Of a DNA stretch of 64,000 bases, positions 19,096 to 28,762 are shown piece after piece. Made by a program: the position numbers and the translations under genes. The stretch is from Mycolicibacterium sp. (GTDB lineage Bacteria > Actinomycetota > Actinomycetes > Mycobacteriales > Mycobacteriaceae). The notes under the pieces were generated by a model. It ran no database searches and was not told where the DNA came from. It was given only the letters and a program-made list of their open reading frames with translations. The stretch's first letter is position 1. The number at the start of each line of letters is the position of its first letter. The stretch spans positions 1 to 64,000 of the forward strand of contig NZ_JAEMSG010000003.1 in the NCBI RefSeq assembly GCF_016462945.1. Direction: 5' to 3'.

Positions 19096-20102
19096 GCGAT
19101 CGACAAGGTCAGCTTGCCGGGCTTGTCGGAGTCGATGGGCGCCGACAGTGAATTAAAAGCCTTCTGCCCGAACGAGGCCAGTTTGCCCAGAGACTGGGCG
19201 TTCTGACCGTTGGCGATCTCGGTAGTGGCATTCAGAGCCACCATCGCCTGACCTACATTCCGGATCAGGCTCTGGTAGGACACCAAATCGGTCAATGTGA
19301 AATTCGCGGGACGCAGACCCGGTTCGGTCTGGTTGCGCAGCCACTGGCCCCAGTAGAACTCCTGGAAGGCAGGGCTGTTGTCGTCCTGGCTGTAGCCGAT
19401 GTCGCGCACGAAGAACAACACGCCTCGGTACTGGTCATTGGCAAACTGCTTGAGGCCAAGACCGGCCGGGAGTTGTTTGGGCGTAATGGTTTTGCCGTCG
19501 GCATCTTTCAACCAGGTCCAGCCCTGCGACTGCATTTCGGACCAGAACGCCTCCGGTGTCGCATCTTTGAGATTTGCCGTGATCCGCAATCGCACGTGGG
19601 TATCGGGTCCCGCACCCGGCGCCTCCCAGAACGATGTGAGGGTGTGGTGGCCGTCGGTGAGATAAGGCTGGCCACCCGGGCCGATGACCGCGGTCTTCAT
19701 CGGTACCTTCGATTCGGTGGTCTCCGACCCGACGGCCAGCGCACAGGTGAACGATGCCGGGTCGGTGACCGTGGCGCCGGGGTTCGCCGACTCGAGGCCC
19801 GACTGGCCGTTGGTGGCGCACCACTGGTCGAGCAATTGGTCCGCCGCGTCGGTGCCCAGGGTGTAGCGGCCCAGCCGGTAGTAAACCTCGTCGTAGCCCA
19901 GTGCGGGCTGGGTGGGGCGCAGGTCGGCCAGTGTGACATCGAGGAGATCACCGACGGCAGCGGCGCAGTATCGCTGAATGGTTTGCCTGCACGGCGTTGC
20001 GGCGGGCCGGTCCTCGGTGCGCGTGCCGCAGGCCGTGGCGGTGAGTATCAGTGCGGCGGAGCCCGCAGTGACCGCTATTCGGGCGAAGTTCACATCAACC
20101 AC
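19077..20102 (-). CDS. Exported lipoprotein with ParB-like (ParBc_2) domain
   Basis: Lipobox [22 protein letters not shown] motif. Confidence 0.75.
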   Translation of the reverse strand: MVDVNFARIAVTAGSAALILTATACGTRTEDRPAATPCRQTIQRYCAAAVGDLLDVTLADLRPTQPALGYDEVYYRLGRYTLGTDAADQLLDQWCATNGQSGLESANPGATVTDPASFTCALAVGSETTESKVPMKTAVIGPGGQPYLTDGHHTLTSFWEAPGAGPDTHVRLRITANLKDATPEAFWSEMQSQGWTWLKDADGKTITPKQLPAGLGLKQFANDQYRGVLFFVRDIGYSQDDNSPAFQEFYWGQWLRNQTEPGLRPANFTLTDLVSYQSLIRNVGQAMVALNATTEIANGQNAQSLGKLASFGQKAFNSLSAPIDSDKPGKLTLSIAYKATL

Positions 20103-20107
20103 ACTAG

Positions 20108-21388
20108 CTACCCGCTTCCTCCTGAGCAGGTGAGAAATGAGCCCAGCCGCCCGGTGCCCTCAAGCACCGTCAGTGATTTATCCGTCTTCGCGGTCACTTC
20201 GGCGTTGCCGGCGGTTTTGTCGGCCATTTGGCATTTGGTCTCGAGGAATCCGACCGGCGCGGTGTTGATCGCCGGCTGCAGCATCCAGTTGGCATCCGGC
20301 GCCTTCTCGATCTCGCGGGCGAATCCCTCGGCGAGGTCAGGTTTGTTCATCCGGCTGACGATCAGCCGGTTCGGTGCTCGGCTGAGCATCTCGACGTCAC
20401 CCATGGAATCGCCGGCCGCCAGAAACACCTCGCCCCGGGTGACGATGTTGTCCATTGCGCCCGCCTTGCCGCCACGCCATGACGTGAGTCCTGAAGGGAG
20501 GGAGAGGATCTCCAGTTGGGACATTCGGGTCGGTTCCAGGTTGATGTACCCGGCGTCGGGTGTCTGGGTGGTCAGTTGGTAGTCCGACACCAGTTTTCCG
20601 GTCCCGCGGTCCTTCATCAGTGTGGTGACCGCCACGACATGATCGAGTGGCAGTGCGGCGTCTTTGCCGTACTTGGCGACGATGGCGGGGTTGAGCGCGT
20701 TCCGCACCATCCAGCGCACCGCCCATCCGATACCGGCCGACACCACCCACACGTCGTAGCCCCGGGCGCGCAGATTCCCGTAGAGATCAGCCATCTGCGG
20801 GTAGATGAACGGCCGCCCGGCGCCGAGGATGGTGGACTGTTCCTTAGACGTCAGGTCTGCCGCTCCCGCGCCACCGTCGTAGACCGTCGCGGTCAGTGCC
20901 AGAAAGTCCGACAGAGTCCGGCCACTGAACACCGCGGCCGGCATCGGCAGCGATGAGTACTCGCGGAACGGGTCGGCGTCGCCGGCTGAATCCAGGACCG
21001 CGTCGTAGTAATCCGACACGCCCTTCGAGATCGACACCTCGGCGCCGTCGGGGCCGTTGAACGGGGGATACATCGACGGGCTGAGCGCGGCCGGATCAAC
21101 GGCGTTGACCTTCTGAACCTGCGCCAGAATCGCCTCGCTGATGTCGCGCGCCTGGGTGGTGTTATCGAAGTCGAACACCACGATTTTGCCCTGCCCGGCC
21201 GAACCGTTGATTGTCTCGGTGAGCTTCTGATAGGTGCTATCGGACCAACCGGCGCGGTCGAGTGCCGGGGCGGTGCTGTCGGCGATCGGACTGGCGCCCT
21301 TGGTTTCCGCGGTCGGCGCCGAGGGGGAGCTGGAACAGGCGGACAGGGTCACTAGCGCGACGGCAGCGCAAAGAACACGGGATGGCAT
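20108..21388 (-). CDS. Lipoprotein, HAD-like phosphatase
   Basis: Lipobox TLSAC; IVVFDFDNTTQARD; VSAGIGWAVR; AAGDSMGDVEML. Confidence 0.82.
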   Translation of the reverse strand: MPSRVLCAAVALVTLSACSSSPSAPTAETKGASPIADSTAPALDRAGWSDSTYQKLTETINGSAGQGKIVVFDFDNTTQARDISEAILAQVQKVNAVDPAALSPSMYPPFNGPDGAEVSISKGVSDYYDAVLDSAGDADPFREYSSLPMPAAVFSGRTLSDFLALTATVYDGGAGAADLTSKEQSTILGAGRPFIYPQMADLYGNLRARGYDVWVVSAGIGWAVRWMVRNALNPAIVAKYGKDAALPLDHVVAVTTLMKDRGTGKLVSDYQLTTQTPDAGYINLEPTRMSQLEILSLPSGLTSWRGGKAGAMDNIVTRGEVFLAAGDSMGDVEMLSRAPNRLIVSRMNKPDLAEGFAREIEKAPDANWMLQPAINTAPVGFLETKCQMADKTAGNAEVTAKTDKSLTVLEGTGRLGSFLTCSGGSG

Positions 21389-21473
21389 GCCCGTAGTGTG
21401 CGCGGGCCGCGGCCCATGCGGCGGTGGAGGAAGCCGCCGGATAGCGAATGTTCACCTCGGCGACAACTGAGGT

Positions 21474-21665
21474 TTACTCCTCGATACTGAGTGCCTGGGT
21501 CGGACAGTTCTCGCACGCCTGCTCAAGGTCGGTGCGGCGGTCTTCGGGAATATCGTCCATCACGATGTGCAGGACGCCATCGGCGTGGACTTCGAAGATG
21601 TCGGCCGCGGTCGCCTCGCATAGCCCGATCGAGGAACACCTGGATTTATCGACGACGATCTTCAT
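21474..21665 (-). CDS. 3Fe-4S-type ferredoxin
   Basis: KIVVDKSRCSSIGLCEATA...CENCPTQAL; directly downstream of P450. Confidence 0.9.
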   Translation of the reverse strand: MKIVVDKSRCSSIGLCEATAADIFEVHADGVLHIVMDDIPEDRRTDLEQACENCPTQALSIEE

Positions 21666-22954
21666 CGCTGCGCCTCGACTCGTTTTTCGGGCGTGAACTC
21701 TGCGGTCATAGACACCACCGTATGGAAGAAGTTGCCGGTGCCCAACTCCGGCTCGCCGACGGTGTGGATATCGGGCAGCCGGGTCAGCAGCTCGCGGAAC
21801 GTGGAATTGATCTGACGACGGGCCAGCTGGGCACCGAGGCAGTGATGGATACCGCCGCCGCCGAACGCGACGTGCTTATTCGGCGAGCGCGACAGGTTCA
21901 GTTGTTCGGGATGATCGAACACTTCGGTGTCCATATTGGCCGAGGAGTAGAACATGATGACCTTGTCGCCCTCGGTGATGTGGTGCCCGCCAAGTTCGGT
22001 GTCATGGGCGGCGGTGCGACGGAAGGTCATGATCGGGGTGGCCCAGCGGATGATCTCCTCGACCGCCATTGGCATCCGCGCGTCCAGATCCTCCATCAGC
22101 CACGCGCGCTGCTCGGGGAAGTCGGAGAGCGCCATGAGCCCGTGCGAGATCGACTGCCGAGTGGTGTCATTGCCGGCGATGATCAGCAGGGCGAAGATCG
22201 ACGAGATGTCGTCATCGGTCAGCCGTTCGCCGTCCACCTCGGCTTGGACCAACGCGGTCATCAGGTCGTTCTCCGGCTTGCTGCGGCGGGCGGCAATCAG
22301 TTCGTGGGCGATCCCATGGATGGTGGCGACGGTCTGGAACACCCGGGCCAACGGGTCGGCGCCCTGCAGCAGCCGGGGATCACGCCAGCCGTCGGCGAAC
22401 TGTGACTCGTAGGCGACGGTGCGGCGGTGTTCGGTGGGGATGCCGACCATGTCGCAGATGTTGTTCATCGGAACCAGTGAGGCCACCTCGGTGACGAAGT
22501 CGACCGAACCCTTGGCGGCGATATCGTCGACGATGCGCCGCGAGTTGGCGACGATGTGCTCGTCGATGCGGGCCAGTTGCTTGGGCGTGAATGCCGCCGC
22601 CATCAGCCGGCGGATCTTGGTGTGCCGCGGCGGATCCATCGCGATGAAGCCCTGCGCGGCGTCGAGCACCTCGAGCGGCAGCGACTCGAACGTAATGCCC
22701 CTGCCGGAGAGGAAATCGCCGGGACGCCGGGTCACCTCCACCAGATCGGCGTGCCGCACCACGGCCCAGAAACCCTGATCGTTGGGATCTTCGAACATGC
22801 CGTTCTTGACTGGCCGGTGCCACGAGATGGGCCGGTTCGCCCGCAGTTCGGCGAAGACCCTCTCTCTGTCCTGCGCCGTGGCGGCCCAGAACTGCGATGA
22901 GGAGATGTCGGCGGGGTCATAGGGGCGCTCAGCGCGGGTGATGACAGCGGTCAT
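21662..22954 (-). CDS. Cytochrome P450
   Basis: AGNDTTR I-helix, ExxR region, FGGGGIHHCLGAQLARRQ heme loop. Confidence 0.95.
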   Translation of the reverse strand: MTAVITRAERPYDPADISSSQFWAATAQDRERVFAELRANRPISWHRPVKNGMFEDPNDQGFWAVVRHADLVEVTRRPGDFLSGRGITFESLPLEVLDAAQGFIAMDPPRHTKIRRLMAAAFTPKQLARIDEHIVANSRRIVDDIAAKGSVDFVTEVASLVPMNNICDMVGIPTEHRRTVAYESQFADGWRDPRLLQGADPLARVFQTVATIHGIAHELIAARRSKPENDLMTALVQAEVDGERLTDDDISSIFALLIIAGNDTTRQSISHGLMALSDFPEQRAWLMEDLDARMPMAVEEIIRWATPIMTFRRTAAHDTELGGHHITEGDKVIMFYSSANMDTEVFDHPEQLNLSRSPNKHVAFGGGGIHHCLGAQLARRQINSTFRELLTRLPDIHTVGEPELGTGNFFHTVVSMTAEFTPEKRVEAQR

Positions 22955-23023
22955 ACGACGAGCATCTGACATAAGTATAAAATTGTCAAGTGACTGTTAC
23001 GGATGGCTGCTGACTGTCGTCGG

Positions 23024-23036
23024 GGTTAGACTAACC
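23024..23036. promoter_or_regulatory. Inverted repeat GGTTAG-A-CTAACC in divergent P450/TetR promoter
   Basis: Perfect 6-bp arms, 4 nt before the TetR GTG start. Confidence 0.5.
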
Positions 23037-23039
23037 AGC

Positions 23040-23660
23040 GTGACTGTCGTGGACCTTCGGGCCGAAACTCGGGCGTTTGGCCGGGCTCGGCTGCGTGAGC
23101 TGGCCCTCGATGCGGCGCGCGACGTCGTGCTGGACCGCGGCTGGGCGGCGGTCCGGATGGGCGCCATCGCGGCGGCGATTGGCATCAGCCGCCAGAGTCT
23201 GCACGCCGAATTCGGGACCAAGGACGACCTGGGCAACGCACTCATCATGCGGGAGACGGCCGAGTTCTTCGAGGGCATGCAGACGCTGCTGGCCGAGCAT
23301 CCCGGCGACCTCGCCGGCGGGGTGGCGGCGGCAGCGCAGTACATGGTGTCCATCGCGCGCGGCAATCCGCTTCTGGAGACGATCCTGACCCGCACGCCCG
23401 GCAACGGCGGCGATATGTCGCTGCTGTCGCTACTGACCGTCCGCGGCGAACCGCTCATCGAGAACGCCATCGAGGCATTCGGCGCCTGGGTGAGCGGACA
23501 ATGGCCCTCGGCGGATCCCGAGGATGTGCGCGTGATGGTGGAAAGCGTTGTGCGCCTATGCCTGAGTCACATCTTGACGCCGACCAAGACACCCGAGGAT
23601 GTTGCGGCCGATCTCGCGGTAGTGGCGTGCCGTTGCCTAGAGCCGCCCGATCCGTCCTAG
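23040..23660 (+). CDS. TetR-family transcriptional regulator
   Basis: AARDVVLDRGWAAVRMGAIAAAIGISRQSLHAEFGTKDDLG HTH. Confidence 0.88.
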   Translation: MTVVDLRAETRAFGRARLRELALDAARDVVLDRGWAAVRMGAIAAAIGISRQSLHAEFGTKDDLGNALIMRETAEFFEGMQTLLAEHPGDLAGGVAAAAQYMVSIARGNPLLETILTRTPGNGGDMSLLSLLTVRGEPLIENAIEAFGAWVSGQWPSADPEDVRVMVESVVRLCLSHILTPTKTPEDVAADLAVVACRCLEPPDPS

Positions 23661-24193
23661 CCGGCCAGCGGCGTGCAGCTGTAGGGGTTCGGGACCAAGA
23701 AGTGCACGGCCGGCATCCCGTCGGCGTCGATGAACGAGGTGTCGGGACCCCACGTGGTGCCCGGCTTGATCCACGGCGGCGCGCCCAGGGGGTAGGCGAC
23801 GGTCAATTCGGTGTAGAACTGCAGACCGGCCGGGCACCCCGGCTTCGTCGGCACCATCGGATTCCAGGCGTGCACGATGATGGGGTTGAACAGGTGCGGG
23901 CCTTGCGCACAGTCGGGTTGGCATTCCACCGAGTTGTCCATACCGGTGCCGACGGCGCCGCCGGGCCCCCAGGATAGCCATCTCATGTTCTCCATCACCG
24001 AGGTCGAGTCGCAGTTATAGATCACCTGAGCGGGCCTCGCCACCACCGGATCGCTGGGATCCCAACATTTTCCGATCAGGTAGGTAACGGAACCGTCGGA
24101 CGGAGCCTGATCCGGGTCGGCACCTGCCACAGGTGTCATCAGCACGAGCAGCGCCATTGCGCCGAGTCCCGCGGACAGTGCAATAGCGCGCAT
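23657..24193 (-). CDS. Secreted hypothetical protein
   Basis: MRAIALSAGLGAMALLVLMTPVAGA signal peptide. Confidence 0.7.
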   Translation of the reverse strand: MRAIALSAGLGAMALLVLMTPVAGADPDQAPSDGSVTYLIGKCWDPSDPVVARPAQVIYNCDSTSVMENMRWLSWGPGGAVGTGMDNSVECQPDCAQGPHLFNPIIVHAWNPMVPTKPGCPAGLQFYTELTVAYPLGAPPWIKPGTTWGPDTSFIDADGMPAVHFLVPNPYSCTPLAG

Positions 24194-24336
24194 CGTCGAA
24201 CTCCTTTCCGCATTGAATGCTAGTGCCATGGGGATGTGCGACCCGGTTATCGCGCCATTTCCCGTCGGTGGTGCTCACTAGCATCAGAAGTGGTCGGGTA
24301 CGGCCCGGCCCACGTGGAAAAGTGGGATGGTGAACG

Positions 24337-25002
24337 ATGAGCTTCAATCTCGCAGTGATAGCGCCCGGTGCAGTGGAATCCGCCGATCAGGCTTGGGGTC
24401 TTGTGCAGGCAATGCTAAACGGCCTCGAGGGGGAACCGCCAGACGCCATCCTTGACGTGCTTGCAGAGTTGGCTGCCTGCGGCGCGGGCAAGTTCACAGT
24501 CGATCGGCCCGCGGACTCGCGCGGTGCCATCATTTCCACCGAGCGTCCTGATCGCGATGTCTACGAGATGCTGCTGCTGCTGACCAAGGACCGCGGCGTC
24601 GCCGTCTACGATCCGATCCCCTCTCGCCTTTACGATCCGCGCGGGCACATCGAGATCGATGTGACGCTTGGCGCGACCGTCACGCTGCCCTACCTGACTC
24701 AAGAGTTGTTGCGCGACCTGGTGTTGCAGCCACGCTGGCCGGACCCGCAGTGTCCGTTCTTCACCATCGCTCGCGCCGACCAGGAATTCATCCAGGTCAA
24801 CTACGCCGACGATGGCGATTACCAGCTTGAGTATCGCGACGGTGGACCGGATTCGCAGTTCGTGTTCCACACCACGGACAGCGAGTCGGTGATCGACGTC
24901 ATGTGGGCGTGGACAACCCAGAATACAAGCTGGCGCACGGCGGTTGACTGGAGCCTTTTCGACCTTGAGGCCGAAGCCGAGCCCACTTCCCTTCCCCGGT
25001 AG
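24337..25002 (+). CDS. Hypothetical cytosolic protein
   Basis: Intact acidic ORF. Confidence 0.65.
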   Translation: MSFNLAVIAPGAVESADQAWGLVQAMLNGLEGEPPDAILDVLAELAACGAGKFTVDRPADSRGAIISTERPDRDVYEMLLLLTKDRGVAVYDPIPSRLYDPRGHIEIDVTLGATVTLPYLTQELLRDLVLQPRWPDPQCPFFTIARADQEFIQVNYADDGDYQLEYRDGGPDSQFVFHTTDSESVIDVMWAWTTQNTSWRTAVDWSLFDLEAEAEPTSLPR

Positions 25003-25080
25003 AACGGGTGGCGAGTTTCGGGCCGCGAGCCGATGCGGTAAGTTCGCCGCGTCTCTGCATACGACCGCCGGAGGGGACTG

Positions 25081-25620
25081 ATGTTGCGCGTCGAAGCCCA
25101 ACGAACGCGGCCGCCGCGACTGCCCTGGTTCAGTCGCGGATTGGTGGCCGGCGCCGCCGGAACCCTGACCATGGCCACCTTCTACCACGTCGAACGCCGG
25201 CTGCGGCGCGGCCGCTACACGGGAGTGACAACGCTGGCCGACGGCACACCGGTGGAGGGGTTGTTCTCCCACGAGGGCCTGGACTACGACGACAGCGTGG
25301 TGCCCGGACAGATCGTCGCCTCGCTTCTCAAACTCCCCGAGCCGAAGCCGCGCCAGGCCGGGGCCATCGCCCTGCTGTTGCGGTGGACCTATGGTCCGGC
25401 ATTCGGCATAGCCCATGTATGGCTGCGCAAGCGGCTACCCGAGCCGGCTGCCAGCCTGCTGTTCGGCAGCGTGCTGATGACCGTGACCTCGGTGGCCTTC
25501 CCGGTACTGGGCGGAACACCGGTGCCGTGGCGCTGGCCGGTCGACGCCCAGATCAGTTCGCTCGGCAGTCACACCGGCTACATCATCACCGCGTCCGTGG
25601 TGGACAACATCCTGCGCTGA
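25081..25620 (+). CDS. Hypothetical membrane protein
   Basis: Several hydrophobic segments. Confidence 0.65.
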   Translation: MLRVEAQRTRPPRLPWFSRGLVAGAAGTLTMATFYHVERRLRRGRYTGVTTLADGTPVEGLFSHEGLDYDDSVVPGQIVASLLKLPEPKPRQAGAIALLLRWTYGPAFGIAHVWLRKRLPEPAASLLFGSVLMTVTSVAFPVLGGTPVPWRWPVDAQISSLGSHTGYIITASVVDNILR

Positions 25621-25708
25621 GCGGGCCATGATGATTTCCCGAACCGATGAATAATCGGCTCACTCTGGGCCACAATGAAATACACGGTCATCAACGGGGG
25701 AGTTCGAT

Positions 25709-26005
25709 ATGGCGAGATACAGCTACACCTGTGCCGATCACGGTGCGGCGGAGGTCACCTTGCCCATCGGAACCGCGCCGCAGCACGTGGACTGCGTGCA
25801 GTGCGGTCAGCCGGCTAAGCGGGTCTACTCCTCGCCGATGTTGTCGGCGGTGGACCAGAAGCGGATGAACCTCATCGACTCCACTCACGAGACATCGGAT
25901 CGACCCGAGGTCGTCACGTCCATCCCCCGGGGCGGTCGCATCAACAGCCGACCGACCCGGATGGCCCCGCCGGACCCACGGCTGCAGAAACTGCCGCGTC
26001 CCTGA
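25709..26005 (+). CDS. FmdB-family zinc-ribbon protein
   Basis: MARYSYTCADHGAAEVTLPIGTAPQHVDCVQCGQPAKRVYSSP. Confidence 0.82.
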   Translation: MARYSYTCADHGAAEVTLPIGTAPQHVDCVQCGQPAKRVYSSPMLSAVDQKRMNLIDSTHETSDRPEVVTSIPRGGRINSRPTRMAPPDPRLQKLPRP

Positions 26006-26021
26006 TCCGGCGGGGCCCCGT

Positions 26022-27314
26022 CTACTTCTTCCAGGGGTGGGGCGCCCAACCCTTGTGGTCCTTCCACAGCGACTTCGGTACGGCCATGCCGCCCGATACC
26101 TTGGGCACCTTGCCGTGGCCGGGACGCAGGTCGATATCGAAGATCGCCGTCGGCAGGTACACCGTGGAGCAGGCGTTGGGAATGTCGACCACGCCTGACA
26201 GCCGGCCTTCGATGGGCGCGGTGCCCAGCACCATGAGCGCCTGAATCCTGCTGTAGCCGAACTTCTCCAGGAAGTCGATGGCATGCAGGCACGCGCGTTG
26301 GTAGCCCAGGAACGGGTCCAGATACTTCTGCTCGCCCTCGAGTGTCACCGAGGTGCCGGAGAACGCCAGCCACTCGCTGTACTGCGGGTCGGTGGTGCCG
26401 GGCATGAAGATGGCGTTCTCGCCGACGCCGTACTTGGCCATACCGTCCTTGATCACGTCGACGCCGAGGACCATGTAGCCGCCCATCTCGATGGCGCCGC
26501 AGAACGTGATCTCGCCGTCACCCTGGGAGAAGTGCAAGTCGCCGAAGGACAGGTTGGCCCCGTCGACGAACACCGGGTAGAACACCCGGGTGCCCTTGGT
26601 GAAGTTCTTGATGTCCTGATTGCCGCCGTTCTCGCGCGGCGGGGCGGTGCGGGCGGCCTCGCCGGCTACCCGGTCAAAGTCCTTGCCGGTCAACGATCCG
26701 AGGATCGCGCTGTCCGGAAGGGGTGGCAGCGCCAACGGCGGAACCCGGTCGGGATCAGTCGCAATCAGTGCGCCCTCGCGCTTGTTCCACCGAGCCAACA
26801 ATTCCTTCGAGGGCGCGGTACCCATCAGACCGGGGTGCTGGATGCCGACATAGGACACGTCGGGCACGTGGCGGGAGGTGGCGACGCCACCGCGGAAGTC
26901 CCAGATCACCTTGTAGGCGTCGGGGAACCACTCGGTGAGGAACCCGCCACCGTTCTCGGTGGGGAAGATGCCGGTGTAACCCCAGCCCTGCCCCGAGATG
27001 CCCTTCGGATCCTCGGTGTCGCACGGGCCGATATCGAGGATGTCCACCACGAGTAGATCGCCGGGCTTGGCGCCCTCGACTCGGAACGGGCCGGAGAGCA
27101 CGTGCACACCGGGCAGTGGCGCATCGCGCACGTCGTCAGCGGAGTCGTCATTGCGGATCGCCCCGTCGAACCATTCCCGGCAGTCAGCGCGAAAGACGTC
27201 GCCGGGCTTGACGGTGACGTTGGCCGGGACGTCGGGGTGCCACCGGTTGTGGCCGACGTGTTTCTGGTCCGAGAAGGACTTCTTGTCATCGAGAGGGAAG
27301 AGATTCTTTGGCAT
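26022..27314 (-). CDS. fmdA: Formamidase (acetamidase/formamidase family)
   Basis: HNRWHPDVPANVTVKPGDVF; GDLLVVDILDIGP; RHVPDVSYVGIQHPG; SFGDLHFSQGDGEI. Confidence 0.92.
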   Translation of the reverse strand: MPKNLFPLDDKKSFSDQKHVGHNRWHPDVPANVTVKPGDVFRADCREWFDGAIRNDDSADDVRDAPLPGVHVLSGPFRVEGAKPGDLLVVDILDIGPCDTEDPKGISGQGWGYTGIFPTENGGGFLTEWFPDAYKVIWDFRGGVATSRHVPDVSYVGIQHPGLMGTAPSKELLARWNKREGALIATDPDRVPPLALPPLPDSAILGSLTGKDFDRVAGEAARTAPPRENGGNQDIKNFTKGTRVFYPVFVDGANLSFGDLHFSQGDGEITFCGAIEMGGYMVLGVDVIKDGMAKYGVGENAIFMPGTTDPQYSEWLAFSGTSVTLEGEQKYLDPFLGYQRACLHAIDFLEKFGYSRIQALMVLGTAPIEGRLSGVVDIPNACSTVYLPTAIFDIDLRPGHGKVPKVSGGMAVPKSLWKDHKGWAPHPWKK

Positions 27315-27369
27315 GTCGTGCCCTTTCCTTACTGAGAGTTGATGAGAGTTGTTGCTGGAACGGGTCGGC

Positions 27370-27984
27370 TCAGGCGGATACCGGGGCCGGACTCGGTGTG
27401 GACCGAGCGAGTACTGCGAGGCCGCCGAAGACGACCACTCCGAGGACCGCCAGGACTACGGCGACGGTCTTGTTATCGAGGTCGGCCCAGCGGCCGGTGA
27501 GGAGCAGGAATGCCGGGATGGCTCCGGTGACCCAGCCCTCGACGGCTGCTACCGCACCGGTGTATCGGGTCAGCGACTCTTGTCCGCGCCCGAGGAGGAA
27601 GAAGAACAAGAGCCACAGGAACGCCCAGTACAGCCAGATGACGCCGAATGCGTAGTCCTTGTTGCCGAAATTGATCACCGCGAAGGCGACGGCACAAATC
27701 GCCACGAACAACGAAAAGTAACCCAGCCCGGTGCCGTCGAGGTCGTTCCACAGATTGATGGCGACGTAGAGGTAGGTGAAGCCGAACAGATACAGACCCG
27801 ACGCCCCCAGAATCTGAGCGGTATTGCCGTTGGCCGTGAAGATCAGATACGTCGGAGTGACGACCTGCAGAATGCCAACGAAAATGTTGAGGGGGACCGC
27901 GGCCCGGGAATCGACCCATCCCAGGAGCATGCAGCCATTGAGAAACAAAACAGCACCAACGTAAAGCAGTCCGACAGATCCCAT
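27370..27984 (-). CDS. amiS: AmiS/UreI-family amide/urea channel
   Basis: MGSVGLLYVGAVLFLNGCMLLG; downstream partner of formamidase. Confidence 0.88.
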   Translation of the reverse strand: MGSVGLLYVGAVLFLNGCMLLGWVDSRAAVPLNIFVGILQVVTPTYLIFTANGNTAQILGASGLYLFGFTYLYVAINLWNDLDGTGLGYFSLFVAICAVAFAVINFGNKDYAFGVIWLYWAFLWLLFFFLLGRGQESLTRYTGAVAAVEGWVTGAIPAFLLLTGRWADLDNKTVAVVLAVLGVVVFGGLAVLARSTPSPAPVSA

Positions 27985-28182
27985 ACCGAGTCTTTCCTCC
28001 CAAGCCTGCACCGCAGGAAGCGGTGAAATTTCGTGGCCATCGGGGTTGAGCCATAAGCGAGAGCACCATCAGGCGGCTTCGCAACTCGGAACTGGACTAC
28101 CTGACCCCCTAACTGTTTCGCAGTAACCCCCCCGACTCCGCCCACACTCGACCTCCCCTGCCGTGCCTGTCATCGTTTTGGC

Positions 28183-28209
28183 GAAACATTTCGGAAATAA
28201 TTGGGTAAG
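28183..28209. promoter_or_regulatory. Candidate GlnR-like box GAAAC-n6-GAAAT-n6-GTAAG in the amiS/fdsG divergent region
   Basis: Three 5-mers spaced exactly 11 bp; resembles the published actinobacterial GlnR pattern. Confidence 0.3.
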
Positions 28210-28270
28210 TCCACTTATATTGTAAGGTTTGTGCAGGTCGATGGCTTATGCTGAGTGAGGCGGTGATGCA

Positions 28271-28762
28271 TTGACAGGGAAAGCGACTTCGGGCCGGCCG
28301 GCCGTGACAGCGGAGGCCACGCTGCTCGAAGCTTTGCCGCCCGAAGAGCGGCTCATCCTTCCGTGCCTGCAACACATCCAGCGGGCAATCGGCCACATCA
28401 GCGACGGTGCGGTGAATGTGGTCGCCGAGTTCCTCAACGTCAGCCGGGCCGAGGTCATCGGTGTGCTGACCTATTACCACGATCTGCGCCGGACCCCGCC
28501 GTCTGCGGTGGTGGTCGGGGTGTGCGTGGCCGAAGCTTGCCAGGCCTCCGGTGTCCGATTGCTGATCGAGCAGATCGAGCATGATTTCGGGGTGCGACTC
28601 GGAGCTGGAACTGGTTCTGGCCCAATCGAATTCATAAAGGCCTACTGTCTCGGCAACTGTGCGCTCGGCCCGGCAGTCATGGTCAACGGTCGGCTTGTCG
28701 GACGGTGCGATATCAGTCGGGTGCGGGCCGCGGTGGTCGAGGCCCAGGTGGTCCCGCGATGA
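28271..28762 (+). CDS. fdsG: NAD-dependent formate dehydrogenase gamma subunit (NuoE-like)
   Basis: 2Fe-2S thioredoxin-like fold; VCVAEACQASG...CLGNCALGPAVMVNG. Confidence 0.88.
   Translation: MTGKATSGRPAVTAEATLLEALPPEERLILPCLQHIQRAIGHISDGAVNVVAEFLNVSRAEVIGVLTYYHDLRRTPPSAVVVGVCVAEACQASGVRLLIEQIEHDFGVRLGAGTGSGPIEFIKAYCLGNCALGPAVMVNGRLVGRCDISRVRAAVVEAQVVPR

Noticed and set aside
24415-25416. 333-aa minus-strand ORF across two plus-strand genes
   Set aside because: No domain signal; spans two better-supported genes and their intergenic region.
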